This document shows positions 1-11,692 of a stretch of 64,000 nt of DNA, one piece after another. The translations under genes and the position numbers were made by a program. Position 1 is the stretch's first letter; every line of letters starts with the position of its first letter. The DNA is from Asterias rubens (lineage: Eukaryota > Echinodermata > Asteroidea > Forcipulatida > Asteriidae): positions 20,295,703 to 20,359,702 of the forward strand of contig NC_047062.1 of the NCBI RefSeq assembly GCF_902459465.1, read 5' to 3'. The notes beneath the pieces are model-generated. The model made no database searches and was not told the origin of the DNA. It saw nothing but the letters and a program-made list of their open reading frames with translations.

Positions 1-88
1 CCTTAAATCAAGGCGGCTGATTTGCAAGTCAAGAGTTGCTTCTTTAAAAGTGATAACTGAGAAATATCTTCTCTTTCCTTTGCTTCAG

Positions 89-3000
89 ACACCGATGAAT
101 CAGGCGTCAACTCGTTCTCATTGTATCTTCACCATCCATATGTCCATCAGAGATGCCGGTTCAACCACCATAAAAAGATCCAAGCTACACTTGGTAGATC
201 TGGCTGGGTAAGTAATGATTACCTTCATTGCACCTTACAGCATACATCTTCAAGGTAAAAGGGTCACTAAACATTTCTACTGGGTCTTCTAGAGTTTTCA
301 TCCTTATAAAGGTCTGACAAATAGAGAGTACTATATTTGAAAATTATAATCACTATTATTATTGTTATGACTGGTTTCCTGCTTAGTTTCATGGACCAGA
401 TCATTTTTAAAAGCAACATTTTTTGCTTAAGGAGCTCTATGAAATGGAGTCCCTTCAAAATAAAGAAAAAATATTTCTAAGAATAAATCTTATGTTTTCC
501 CTGGTGACTGTTGGATACTGACAACTTGTTTGTTCTCTTTTCAAATACCAGATCGGAAAGAATCGGAAAGACAGGTGTTGGAGGAACGCTTCTCACTGAA
601 GCCAAGTACATTAACTTATCACTGCATTATCTAGAACAGGTAAGGTTGAAGTTGGTGTGATGTAAAGCAGGATTGAAAGTTGTTGATTGTAAGATTTTGC
701 AGATTTTTCATTTGTTTTCGTTTCGATCAACCAGTAATTTTTTAGTAAAACAGGAGAGCACTGAAATTACATTCTTTGGCTTGCCCATTCAGGTCATTGT
801 GGCGTTATCAGAGAAGTCCCGCTCCCATATTCCGTATCGTAACTCCATGATGACATCAGTACTGAGAGACAGTCTAGGAGGTAACTGCATGACTACCATG
901 GTTGCTACATGCTCAGTAGAGAAGAAGAACATCGATGTAAGTATAACAAGTCAAGTTACTTTCAACCAAACTTTTTTTTAATTTCATGGTTTTTTAATCA
1001 TGTTGAGTCGCTTTGTCAAAAGTAGAAAAAAGGGGCCCATTGGATTAAGGTTTATCTAAGCTGTTAATGAGATCTTGGGTCTTTCAAACCCGGGGTCTAA
1101 TAGATCCTTCCAATCAAATATATATATTGACAAGTACACTGATACTACTGGTTAGCAAACATTTTGGGGACATTAGGCCTTTTTGTGTATGGGGCGCTGA
1201 TGTTTGTATAAATTTGTACAACTGGCTTTTATTTACTTCAAAGCCAAAATGGCTAAGCAATTCATTCTGTTCAGCAACACTGTGATTTGGGGCTCTATGT
1301 TTTACACCATAAATAATTTGTAAACATGGTGCTGAAATCAATATGTGTTTGATTTTCTTGTTTCTTTTAAAGGAATCCATTTCAACCTGTCGGTTTGCCC
1401 AGAGAGTGGCTATGATCAAGAATGATGCAATCCTGAATGAAGAAGTCGACCCCAAACTGGTAAGTCAACAACGAAGCTGAATTTGGATTTCAATCTAGAC
1501 GGTTTGAGTTCACAGTTTGTTTTTGAAGGTTTGTGTAAGGGGAATAAAAGGTAATGAACTTTTGTAAAGTCTCAATGGAATGCCATTGTACAACAAAATA
1601 AGCACTTGTTGGTAGAATAATGCACAACATAATACCAAGCTTTTTAACTAGAAATATCCAAATGCTTACCCATAGGGCAGATGAGCTCGCAAGTGATGCT
1701 ATGAATAGCAAACAGGATTGCTAATAAGAACTCTAATGAAAACTTGCAAGGCACATGAAAATTCTATTGACCCATTTCACCTGACGTCATCTTCAAAAAA
1801 ATCTTGAAAGCGCCATACTGGTGGGCAATTTCACTGTACTTTTTTATATATAACTGTATGATGTGCGTTATGCAGTGAAAGTGCGCGTTTTAGGCGACGT
1901 GGCATTAATACACGTAAACCTAACTTGCCCACCAACATGGTCAGCGCGGATCAGTCCCCGCGTGTGACGCGCGTGCAAGGGGTCAATAACTTATCTTTGT
2001 TTCTTTAAATTGATCCATTCCATGCCTTGCTGTCTATCGTTCTGCAGATGATTGCTCGGTTGAAGTCTGAGATCCAAGAGCTGAAGAACCAGTTAACTCT
2101 TGCCACAGGGGAGCAGAGTGCAGAGGAACTCACTGAAGAAGATATAGAAAGGTACAAAACAAATGTAGGAGCACCAGCGGCTCCGTTTAAAAGGAGCACT
2201 GTGTCATGCTGTGGATTTTGACATTTTAAAGGGATACATAATGTTTTCAGGGATGAGGTTGTTCAGACTTTTGGCTGAATTCAGACTTTTTATGTCGGCC
2301 TGGTAAAGAAAATCAGACAATATTTTTATCCACAAATAAAGATATCCTGCTCATTGGTTTACTTCTCTAGTGCTTTGGATACTGTTTCCAAAAGCTCCTT
2401 GGAATCTATAACCCCTTGGAATCTATAATCTATCTACCGAAAGGTAGAAATACCATTATTTCAACATACCTATGAATTTGTATCCAAGTTTCAGACTTTT
2501 TTTGTTAGTAATGACTCTCGCCCCTGTGTTTTCAATCGATGGGTTATATTGGAGGTGAAGAATGTTAATTTGAGTTACCTGCTTGCAGTACCTACTGCTA
2601 AATATTACTGCACACTCAATAGTCTGGGCCTAAGTGTCATAGAGCTCCTTAACACCAAATAACGGTTTTAAAAACATTGTCTGTGTTTAGCTTAGCAATT
2701 GAAAGCGAACCTATTGATATCACACTGCTAACCTTATTCTGGTAAGCATACATTTGTTGTGCTTAGCTACTTTTTCTGGTCAAGCAGCTTGATGAAATTG
2801 GGCGCTGGTTGTTAAACTGTCTGGAAGAGGCTCAGCGATTTTAGGCCAGTTAACTACAACAGGACAAATCCGTTGGTTCTGTGTTTTTCACTAAACTGTG
2901 TGGATAATTTGTTATCATTTTAATTATGGTCTTGTCGAAATACTTCTGGTCCAGTATATATTTGGGTCACAGTCTTGCAGTCTTGTTATCTTTTCTCCCA

Positions 3001-6000
3001 AATTCAATCAATGAAGGGGTTTGTGGTTTAAAATTCCAACCGAGTAGCCTGTGTTTTTTAGCAAAATTTGTATGTCTGTAACATTATGTCTGTTTATTCC
3101 GGTAAGCCTAATTTTGTTATGCATAGCCATTGTTTGTGCTTGACAGCTCTTTGAACCTTGTTTTTTCGTTTTTTTTAACAGATTGAATGAAATCATCAAT
3201 CAGTTCATCCAGGATTCTGATCAGGAAGCAACTCTGAACATCGGAGCAGACATGCGCAAGATCAACCAGGCCTTCAGGATATTCAAGGTACAATTTGAAG
3301 TCCTTCAAAGGGATAAATCAATATTTGAATAGCCTGAGCTGTGGCTTAGTTCTTGTTCACAAATTGTTAGCCGTTGTTGTTTATTCCTCATTTGGTAATG
3401 TATCTATAACTTCAAATGCATATTTTTAACGCAGTGCTTTTTTGTTGAAAAGTGCTTGTGTTTTTAGTCCATTTTAGGGTTGTTGAATGCACCCATTAGT
3501 GTACATACTTGATGTGAATGCGATATGAATTACATGACGCAAATATGCTTAAAGCCATTGGACCCTTTCGGTTCAGAAAAAAAAAAAAAAGTTCACAGAT
3601 TTACAAATAACTTACAGGGTTTACAGAAGGCAATGGTGAAAGACTTCTCTTGAAATATTATTCCATGAAATGCTTTACTTTTTGAGAAAACAGCAAAACA
3701 ATATAAATTCTCGTTAACGAGAATTACGGATTTATTTTAAACACATGTCATGACACGGCGAAACGCGCGGAAACAAGGGTGGGTTTTTCCGTTTTTTTCT
3801 CCCGACTCCGATGACCGATTGAGCCTAAATTTTCACTGGTTTGTTATTTGATATAGAAGTTGTGGTACACAAAGTGTGGGCCTTGGACAACACTGTTTAC
3901 CGAAAGGGTCCAATGGCTTTAACATGCTTTTACACATTGTTTTAATTGTGATGCAGAGATTTTCTGTTGATGATGTTTCTGATGGATTTCTTTCCTCATT
4001 AGAGACTAGCCCAAGGTAAAGGGTTTGCCTCAGCTGGTAGTTCCAGACCAGTCCAGAGGGAGGAGGAACAGGTAGAAGAACAGCCAGCCATTGCTGACCC
4101 CTTGCCATCTATTAATCAAGTAGAAATGAAGAAGATGAAGGACTTGCTGCGTCAAAGAGACAATGAAATCAGTATCCTTTAATACTTTATTCATAAATAC
4201 CTCAGACAGTTTCGCTATTCCTATTGGTGGAGAGCGCGTCACGTGAGTGTGTATAAACCTTTGTTCATGACCAGTAAAAAGTGTTGAAACATGGGCGTGA
4301 CACGCGAGCTTGCACCTGTTCTTATAAGACAGTTTCTTCATTCCTATTGAGCGAAAGCAACGACTGAAACAGTTGTGCCACATCACGCGACACACGCGGC
4401 GCGCACAGCATTCCCTTATAAGGAGTTGTTTACCCGAGGGCGGCGGAGGGCTTTACCATTTCATAGCTGGAGGGGTGTTGTGTTGAAAGAAATCATTGAA
4501 CAATTATAATTTTGGCATTTATTTTACTTTTTGACCAAAAAGTGTTGACGTTTTTGACCGAAAAGGTATTTATGAATGGGAATCAAAGTGTGTTGAATCG
4601 GTTTTCAACTAGTGGTTTAAACCCGCCGAGGCCTGGTTTTGATAAATACCTCGACTTCATCTCGGTAAAGTTATCAAGAACCAGGCCTCGTTGGGATTAA
4701 ACCACTAGTTGAAAACCTCTTCACCACACATTGATTCCCTTAAGAATGACTCTTCTAGTTGAGTACATAAATTAGCCTTTATCAAAGACTCTGCTAGGGT
4801 CAAAATTCCCAGGCCATCAACAAGTTTTGCAATGAGTACTTTTTGAATGTTTTATTTTTAACGGTGTCCATAAACAACTCTTTTTTTATGGCTGTGAATT
4901 TCATTCAAGTAAGTGTTTTTGAAAAACCATGGATTAGGGTAATAGTTATGAACACTTTCGTATTTTTGTTGATTTGTTTGTTTTAAAGTTATCGTTCTAA
5001 ATGAGACTTCATTTTTCAGACAGTGTCAATAGTTTTCTCAAAGTTGGTACTTCTATAATGATCTCAAGATGATTGGTGCCAGTCAGTACCCACAACATTT
5101 TACTTCAATTACTTTTGGAAACAGCTGAGATGAACAAATACCAATTGAATCTTTAACCGGAGTGATATTCAGATATCCTTGTTAACATGCTCAAGAAGGA
5201 GAAGAAACGAGCCCATGATGCCCTAAGTCAGCTCCATAACCCAGGACAGAATTCCCACTCCAATCTCTCCGCATCCTCCTCCTCCGATCAAGAAATTCCT
5301 AATGGCTTCAGCTCCAGCATGGCCGCCACACCCTCCAGGAAACATCACCAATCAGAAGACACTCACAGGTCAGGTGGTAGGTCCCACCAATCAGAAGACA
5401 CTCACAGGTCAGGTGGTAGGTCACAACAGGAAAGGAACAAATCAGCCGAGGACTACAGGTCACATGATAGGGATAGACAAAGTGTTGACCAATCAGAAGA
5501 ATCGTACAGGTCAGATAGTACTTCAAGACACAGGGAAGAGAGCAATTCTTCATCTTACCGACTAAAAGATTCAAAAAGAAAAATATTAGGTAGGTAATAT
5601 TTCTTTATTGTGGTAACTTTTCAAAGGACCTACATCTTTACATCCCATCCAGAGGACGAAGCAGTAATAGTTAAGTGTCTTGCTTAAGGACGATAGTGTC
5701 AAGACCAGGGGTCGATTTCACAAAGAGTTAGGACTAGTCCTTATCTTAGGACTAGTCCTAGGAGATAAAAAAACGAATGGCTAGTCCTAAGTTAGGACGA
5801 GGAACTCATCCTAACTCGAGATAAGACTAGTCCTAACTCTTTGTGAAATCCACCCCAGGACTCTTACCCACACTCTGTTGGTTAGAATAACGAGAGCTTG
5901 AGTCCATCTGCCACTCAGCAAAGACACGTCTCAAATGATGTACTTTAATCATTAATAATTATCAGCTGAAAATCCCACATATTGATTTAAGATGTCTTAC

Positions 6001-9000
6001 CATGGCTTACCATCTTCAGGTGATATGTCTGTCGGTCGACAGGAAGCTTTTGAGATCTACAGGAGAGATTATTCACACAACGCTGCGATAGAGGACAACA
6101 AACATCAACTCAAACAACGCTACGGAGAAGCTAAGCTCAAAGGACAGTTTGTCAATGAATGCAGACATAACATCAGTAAGTCTGCCTTTCCATAAACTCT
6201 GGTAGTGTCTGCTTTAAAGGCAGTGGACACTATTGGTAATTACTCCAAATAATTGTTTGCATAAAAAGTTACCAGGTAACAAGCAATGGAGAGCTGTTGA
6301 CAGTATAAAACAATGTGAGAAACGGCTACCTCTGAAGTAATGTAGTTTTTAGAAAGAAGTACTTTTCCACTAAAATATAATTAATAATCATGTCATGGCC
6401 AGTCATGTCATACATTGCCGCCTTTTGGTTGTAGCGACGATTCAACCCGGCAACAAAAAATATGTAGAAACTCTCGATTGAAGTTGAACTAGTTGTCAAA
6501 CTTTTGTTTGAAACACTACTTGCTATTTTTTTCTTTTAAAGTTTACTATCAAAATAAAGCTAAATTCTCCAGTTATACAGAACTGTCAGTTTTTTTTGTT
6601 GATTTTTTTATTTTAAGCTGCTCTTCACCTTTCTTGTGATTTATTTATCAATGAACAGATAAACTGAAGAGTCAGATTGAACACCGCCGCCTCCAGAGGG
6701 CCATGAGTGGAGACCAAGACCCAAACTCAATTGACGAGGTTGAGCAGTCACTCCGACACCAGATGGAAGAGGAGAAATCTAACTATAAAGAAACCTTCAA
6801 CGATCTGCGCACACTGAAGACAGAGATTGAGCACCTGCAGCATTTCCTGGAGAAGTCACGGCTACAGCTTCAGAAGGACTTTGAGCTCTGGTGGGCAGAG
6901 CAAGCAGCCAATGTACAGGTTAGGAAATGCTGTGCTGTTTATTTATATAGATCAGTAGGTCCAAAGAAAGGTTATATTTCTGTTTGACATTGTCCTTGAT
7001 AAAGGAATACACATTGGGTACATGTATGTGGAACTCACAATCACATAGACGGCTGGGGTATGTTGCGCTGATCCTCTTTGTCCCCAATTATTAGATTCAT
7101 TCCTAAGTCCATCATCCTTGCTGGGTGGGCCCAGCTGCTAGATCCAATATGGTCTCGGATGGCCTCTAGATCTTGACCATCCTGGTGCCAATTTCGTCTC
7201 TGCAGTTAATGGTCATGTTTAATGCGTTCTTTTCCAGGATGCTGTCTGCATGTGGAAGACATGTGGAATTTTCCAGTGAAGTACAAGTTGGCCCCATTGA
7301 GTGATTGTTGTTTTATCAAGTCATTATACTGTCATTTAAAGTGTCTGAGGAAACTAAACACAAAAGTAATCCTGAACATTGTTTGACTAACGGTAGATAT
7401 GAACCAATAGCAATAGCATGTCTAATTTTTACAGGAAATTCTTTGGTCAAAATGTCAAATTGGGTTTTTGTCTCATTTATAAGGGATAAAAACACTAGTT
7501 ATAAATGCTTAACAAGTAGATAATCACGATAATTGATTCAGCTTATTTTTCCTTAAACAGACCCAGCAGATGCCCTTCCCACAGCCTCCCTCCAGACCCC
7601 CATCCAACCCCTCAAAGGCATGGAGAACACCCCCGGTCTCACCCATCAAGGACCAGCAACATGACCAACACAATCCATCCGCCAACCTCGGCCTATCACG
7701 GGGGGTCACCTACTCCAAATCTGAGCACCCCACTGAATTACAACCGTTGCTGTCGTCCTCCAGGAGGCCCCCCTCTGGCCACTCCAGGAATGCCCTCCTT
7801 GGTGCTTTGTCTGCTCAGAGTCCAGATCAGGGTGTTGGTAAACCTATGGGCCCCCTTCTGGGAAAGCCACTGTCTGCTGGTGGTCTAGATACAACACATC
7901 ATGAGATACACTCAAGATCACATCGTGCAAGGTTGGTTTAAAAGAATATTGCTGTTTAAATCAGTTGAGCTTATGAACATGTAGGACAATACAAATGTAA
8001 AGCATGAAATCTGACTAACATCACCACAGAGAAACTACAAAAAACAAATAAAAGAATTCCATTTGGATACAAGACTTAGCAAATTACAACAAGCTTACAA
8101 CATAATTTCGTCATCGTTTTCATGAACTAGCACTCTATACGTGGTAAAGGATTTGTTTACACATTTTTATTTTTTTACATTTCTGTTGATAATGCATGAA
8201 GACCTACAATTCTATAAAGTTTCAAAGCTCAGACAGTTTTACTTTTTTAATTAAGCTAATGAGTGTTTAAAATTTTGGCACAAACGTGGCATTTTTGTTT
8301 TCACGAAGTAGCACCCGAACCTCTGTTTACCGTTGTACGCACTTGAGTCAAAGTGTGGTAAAAACGTTTTCACAAGTTTTGTGAGCGCGCGCGCTGACCT
8401 AGTTTCATAAAGTAATACAAAATGCTGTGTTGTAGCAAAGGCGAGTGCTACTTCGTGAAAACGCAAAAAGGCATATTTCGCACTTTTTGGGTTTCACGAA
8501 GTAGCGCTGATCTTCTGTCGTGTCTAGTTTCATAATTAATTATGCAAATGAGTCAAAATAAGATTAATTGTTTAGTTCAAGTCATCAAGTAACTACATTG
8601 AGAAATTCAAATGGAAATACTTTGAAGTTTTGAAAGGAGGCGGGTTTCTAAAAAGTGTTCAACTTTAGAGGACGTTTTCTCTGATTGTTATTTTTTGCTG
8701 GTATAGCAGCGAGTGCTACTTCGTGAAACCGCTGACGATTTATACAGAAACTCAGCAAGGCAAATTATGATGTCATCATCTTTAACAGAAATGTTGGGAA
8801 CACAAACTATAAGTTAATTGATTACATGTTTTGTATGGTTTCTTTCAGTTCGGACTCCTCTGGTCAGTCAGCCGTCCAACTTACAGGAGATAAGAGAGCG
8901 GATGCTGACATCAAAGCCTTCATCAAAGCCAGACAAAAACTACTCCAAAGTAAAGGTTAGTTTGCACATTTGATCTCTCAATCTTTCTCACTTTTCATGT

Positions 9001-9423
9001 GGCTGCTACTTTAACAGCTTTTACTAAATTGATAGACGAAAAGTCTGTCTTGTTATTTCAGTCAATCATTTGTTATATAATTTTCCTTATTAATGATAGC
9101 TAATTTCTAATATGATAATTTTAATGTTGTTTGTGGTTGTATTTATGAAGATTTTATATAAGCGAAAAGTTTGTATCAAGTTGTAACAAACTATCAACAC
9201 GCTCATTAGTACAGAGATATTTATGTTCATAAATATAAAATACAACTTCATTGTATAGGGAAAAAAATTGAAAAATGCATGGAGTGTACGCAAAATAAAA
9301 ACATCAATGAAAAATGATAACCTGACATCTTAATGAGGAGGGGAGGGAGAGTATTTTTCTGACGAATATGTTAATAATGATATTTGTTTCCCTCTTGTTT
9401 GTCCAGGTCATGTACAAAGATAG
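89..9423 (+). CDS. KIF6: Kinesin-like protein KIF6, 3' portion (N-terminus outside window)
   Basis: Coding exons read as 89-207, 552-639, 793-936, 1373-1459, 2048-2151, 3182-3287, 4003-4171, 5173-5589, 6020-6175, 6659-6918, 7561-7931, 8849-8955 and 9407-9423. They join in one open frame of 714 residues ending TAG at 9421-9423. The first exons carry the end of the kinesin motor: switch I (NQASTRSH), switch II (DLAGSER) and the [19 protein letters not shown] block, which fits KIF6 better than KIF9. The neck and coiled-coil tail follow, with KIF6-typical [19 protein letters not shown] and FELWWAEQ segments and a C-terminal [17 protein letters not shown]6 is an ATP-driven microtubule motor of the kinesin-9 family, linked to cilia. 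The 5173-5589 exon contains a 13-residue tandem repeat, and the 7561-7931 exon is a Pro/Ser-rich linker. The start codon, P-loop and early motor are off the left edge. Family assignment is very secure; exact exon edges are by eye. Confidence 0.95.
1764..1990. mobile_element. Probable MITE in KIF6 intron
   Basis: A GC-richer insert in an AT-rich intron. It begins TATTGACCC and ends GGGGTCAATA, giving short inverted ends. Its right end (TGCAAGGGGTCAATA) recurs inverted at 62054-62068 in the CHP1 intron. It has no coding capacity. Confidence 0.5.
3549..3922. mobile_element. MITE-like element, family AAAGCCATTGGACCC, 374 bp
   Basis: The left end TTAAAGCCATTGGACCCTTT is matched by the inverted right end AAAGGGTCCAATGGCTTTAA. 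TTAA at both tips may be the target site. The body contains an A-run, the palindrome TTCTCGTTAACGAGAA and no ORF. It lies in a KIF6 intron. Confidence 0.8.
4200..4440. repeat. GC-rich internally repeated block in KIF6 intron
   Basis: CAGACAGTTTCGCTATTCC near 4203 and AAGACAGTTTCTTCATTCC near 4327 are related starts of two sub-blocks, each followed by CACGTG- or CACGCG-rich DNA. The composition differs from the surrounding intron. It is probably a mobile-element remnant; the family is not recognised. Confidence 0.4.
4578..4739. mobile_element. Foldback element, about 40-bp arms
   Basis: Left-arm core GTTTTCAACTAGTGGTTTAA (from 4601) pairs with TTAAACCACTAGTTGAAAAC (ending 4716). Imperfect pairing extends out to GGGAATC and GATTCCC. 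The centre also folds (GAGGCCTGGTT...AACCAGGCCTC). It has no coding capacity. Confidence 0.75.
4773..4831 (+). mobile_element. Short insertion unit, AGCCTTT...CTCTGCTAGGGTC
   Basis: A unit of about 57 bp related to the one at 40610-40666. Here TGAGTAC occurs just before (near 4760) and just after (near 4833) the unit, as a target-site duplication would. The family is not recognised. Confidence 0.5.
5346..5423 (+). repeat. 39-bp in-frame coding tandem repeat in KIF6
   Basis: Two nearly identical 39-bp units (5346-5384 and 5385-5423) encode the 13-residue unit [13 protein letters not shown] twice. More degenerate Ser/Arg/Asp/Gln-rich copies continue to about 5540. The unit length keeps the frame, so copy-number change would be tolerated. 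Confidence 0.9.
5708..5858. mobile_element. Palindromic element, family CACAAAGAGTTAGGACTAGTC
   Basis: The left end GGTCGATTTCACAAAGAGTT is mirrored by AACTCTTTGTGAAATCCACC on the right, with further inverted TAGGACTAGTCCTA copies inside. Relatives lie at 13938-14033, 39616-39737 and 44185-44830. Confidence 0.8.
6214..6360. mobile_element. Truncated MITE, family GGCAGTGGACACTATTGG
   Basis: The left half of the element found complete at 19077-19449 and 40471-40876. It starts TTAAAGGCAGTGGACACTAT and runs to the GTAGTTTTTAGAAAGAAGTA region. No inverted right end follows. Confidence 0.75.
8299..8462. mobile_element. Hairpin element, TTTCACGAAGTAGCAC ends (copy 1)
   Basis: TTTTCACGAAGTAGCAC at 8299 is answered by the inverted GTGCTACTTCGTGAAAAC ending at 8462. 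A second copy follows within 30 bp. It lies in a KIF6 intron and has no ORF. Confidence 0.7.
8490..8729. mobile_element. Hairpin element, TTTCACGAAGTAGCGC ends (copy 2)
   Basis: GTTTCACGAAGTAGCGCTG at 8490 is answered by GAGTGCTACTTCGTGAAAC ending at 8729. It is adjacent to copy 1 and in the same arrangement, as if inserted or duplicated in tandem. Confidence 0.7.
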
Positions 9424-9479
9424 CATAAACTACCGGGTATTCATGGACATCTTGACAGAGAAAACCCAAAGCTTCTTTG

Positions 9480-9485
9480 AATAAA
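9480..9485 (+). promoter_or_regulatory. Likely KIF6 polyadenylation signal
   Basis: A canonical AATAAA lies 57 bp after the KIF6 stop codon, the usual position for a short 3' UTR. Confidence 0.6.
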
Positions 9486-9537
9486 TATAAAATCTTTCAA
9501 GCATACTGTGTTGATTATAAGTGTAAAATTCAAGCCC

Positions 9538-9781
9538 AGGGCCCAATTTCATAGAGCTGCTAAGCACAAAAATTTGCAAAGCATGAAATTTCTACCCAGA
9601 TAAAAAGAGGATTACCAGCCAAATTTCCATTTGTTGCATAGTGCTTATTACTGGTATTCAGCTTTTGTTTGCTTATCCTGAAAATCACATGGAAATTTGG
9701 TTGGTAAACTTGTTTTAATCAAGGAAGAAATTTCATGCTAAGCAAATTTTTGTGCTTAGCAGCTCTATGAAATTGGGCCCA
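9538..9781. mobile_element. MITE, family GGGCCCAATTTCATAGAGCTG
   Basis: The left end GGGCCCAATTTCATAGAGCT is the inverse of the right end AGCTCTATGAAATTGGGCCC. Pairing continues through the GCTAAGCACAAAAATTTGC region, so arms exceed 50 bp. A second copy is at 22749-22995 and a half copy at 55601-55660. Confidence 0.85.
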
Positions 9782-10008
9782 GTTAAGCTTGGCAAGCATA
9801 CAAAGTGTGGGCCAGAGAACAAAAGTGGTCCACACAAGGCATGGTTTAGAAGCACTATGTGGACACATCCACACAGTGGGTAGACCTGAACATGTACACC
9901 CTGCCTTGTTGTAGAAGTTGTGTTGGTAAACCAAGATTGAAAAAGGCTTGGCTTGGAAGCAGTTCTTTTTGCATAGAGCTGGGTATGCAACAAAGCAGAG
10001 AAATTGTT

Positions 10009-10232
10009 ACGTCCAAAGTGTGTTGTTTATATTGCTTGAGGTTCCCATTTAAACTTGCAAATTATTTCATTTTATGTCTTAAGAAAAGGGAATTTTCTGC
10101 AGAAGTCTTTTTGTTTTGTAACGTCCAAAGTGTGTTGTTTATATTGCTTGAGGTTCCCATCTAAACTTGCAAACGATTTCATTTTATGTCTTAAGAAAAG
10201 GGAATTTTCAACAGAAGTCTTTTTGTTTTTTT
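10009..10232. repeat. 112-bp tandem duplication
   Basis: GTCCAAAGTGTGTTGTTTAT occurs at 10011 and again at 10123, and the two 112-bp units stay nearly identical to the GAAGTCTTTTTGTTTT end. Their few differences suggest a recent duplication. Confidence 0.9.
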
Positions 10233-11150
10233 AAATCTATTTTCCATTTAGAAACTAAAATCTTTTTAAAGGATTGTGAATATTGTGCCGACCAAAAAGA
10301 AAAACCATGTCTTTATAGCAGAAGAAACTTGGTAAAGTTTCAATTGTAAAAGTGTACATTTTATGTAAATGAATGCAAACGTTTTGTTATGAAGATCATA
10401 TTTAGTTTACTGATGAATTTTTAAAATCGATGCTCTCAAAATTCTTCACTTGTGCCTGGACCAGATTTGTTGCAACATAGGTGTCATGTCATTTTTGTGC
10501 TGTGGCAGAATTGTAATTTTGGTGGCTCAGGCTGAGTCGTCACAATGTGGGTTTGAATCCTGAGCTGTGACCTTAAGTAACACTGAACTATAATTTCTCT
10601 GCAGTATCCTGACATTATGGTCTCTGCAGAGTTCGGTGAAGATATAAAAGTACTCCGCAGTTTGTAAAATTACCGTCCAGATCATGCTTATGTGCCTTCC
10701 AAGAAATCAGATTTAATTTCTTTGTTTATCGTCATTGACAAACTTATCTAAGTTTTTTAAATTATGTTAAATTATAACTGATTAATGGCACCACTTTTTG
10801 GGTTGCCAGAATGTTAAGAAAAGTTTTAATTGTCTGTATTCAAATCCGTCCAATGACATTTGCACTTCCTTCAACTTTAAACTATTTAAATACCTAAAAG
10901 TACTAAAATTGTGATATTTATATGGTTAATTAAAATGTACAAATAATGAGAAACTTGTAAATAATATGTCCTCATGCATTCTTTATTATTTAATTGACTT
11001 TTTGACAAATTATCTCAATTAAATTATTGGTAAATTGACACACCCCTTTATGGTAGACCCTATCCAAACAAACAATAACTTGCCACCCATGCTTCAACTG
11101 CCAACATACATAACTTTTATGGCTTTATTTTAGTTTATTGATTTCATTCA

Positions 11151-11167
11151 CCCCCCCCCCCCCCCCC
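11151..11167. repeat. Poly-C tract (17 C)
   Basis: Seventeen consecutive C upstream of APLF. Its length is likely polymorphic or affected by sequencing error. Confidence 0.9.
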
Positions 11168-11692
11168 TTTAAAAACAATGAAGTCCACGGCAAAACAATT
11201 ATCATGACAAGTGCTCAAAATTAATAGCTGCAGATTGGCTCCGCCCATTAATTTTAATTTTGCCCAACACTCGTCGCATCAACAGAGAAGCGTCCATTTC
11301 ACTGGTGACCAATTACACTTCATGAACTGATACATATCCAAGGCTTTCGCTGCATTTTCCGGGTACCAGTAAATTCACATTATTTGGCTTTTCCACGGCA
11401 GGTCAGGTTTGTGATTTTCGGCAGGGGAATACATCAAGCCATGACCTGAATTTGGATTATGTTTTATATGTATCTGTGGACAATGCAGTTGTGTCCATGC
11501 TGTGTTTTTTTGAGGACGGAACGATAATCTGTGCTCCTCCTCGCAGCCTGTGGAGTGCAAAGTGTCGCGAACAACTGGGCCATTGTTTGGAAATGATCAA
11601 CTGATTGCTGGCCATTTATACACACACAGTGAATGTGTGCATGTTGTGTCTGTAAACACATTGGATTGACCCGCTGTTCTCCACCACCAGTC

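Larger units (their letters stand above)
9424..11692. other. Intergenic region between KIF6 and APLF
   Basis: No gene recognised. It holds the KIF6 3' UTR, an inverted-repeat element (9538-9781), a 112-bp tandem duplication (10009-10232), a 17-C homopolymer (11151-11167) and the presumed APLF promoter and 5' UTR in roughly the last 400 bp. Short ORFs here look like chance. Confidence 0.7.

Noticed and set aside
5302-5574. Alternative-frame and antisense ORFs over the KIF6 tandem-repeat exon
   Set aside because: They arise because a 39-bp repeat keeps all frames open; only the KIF6 frame continues across both splice sites.
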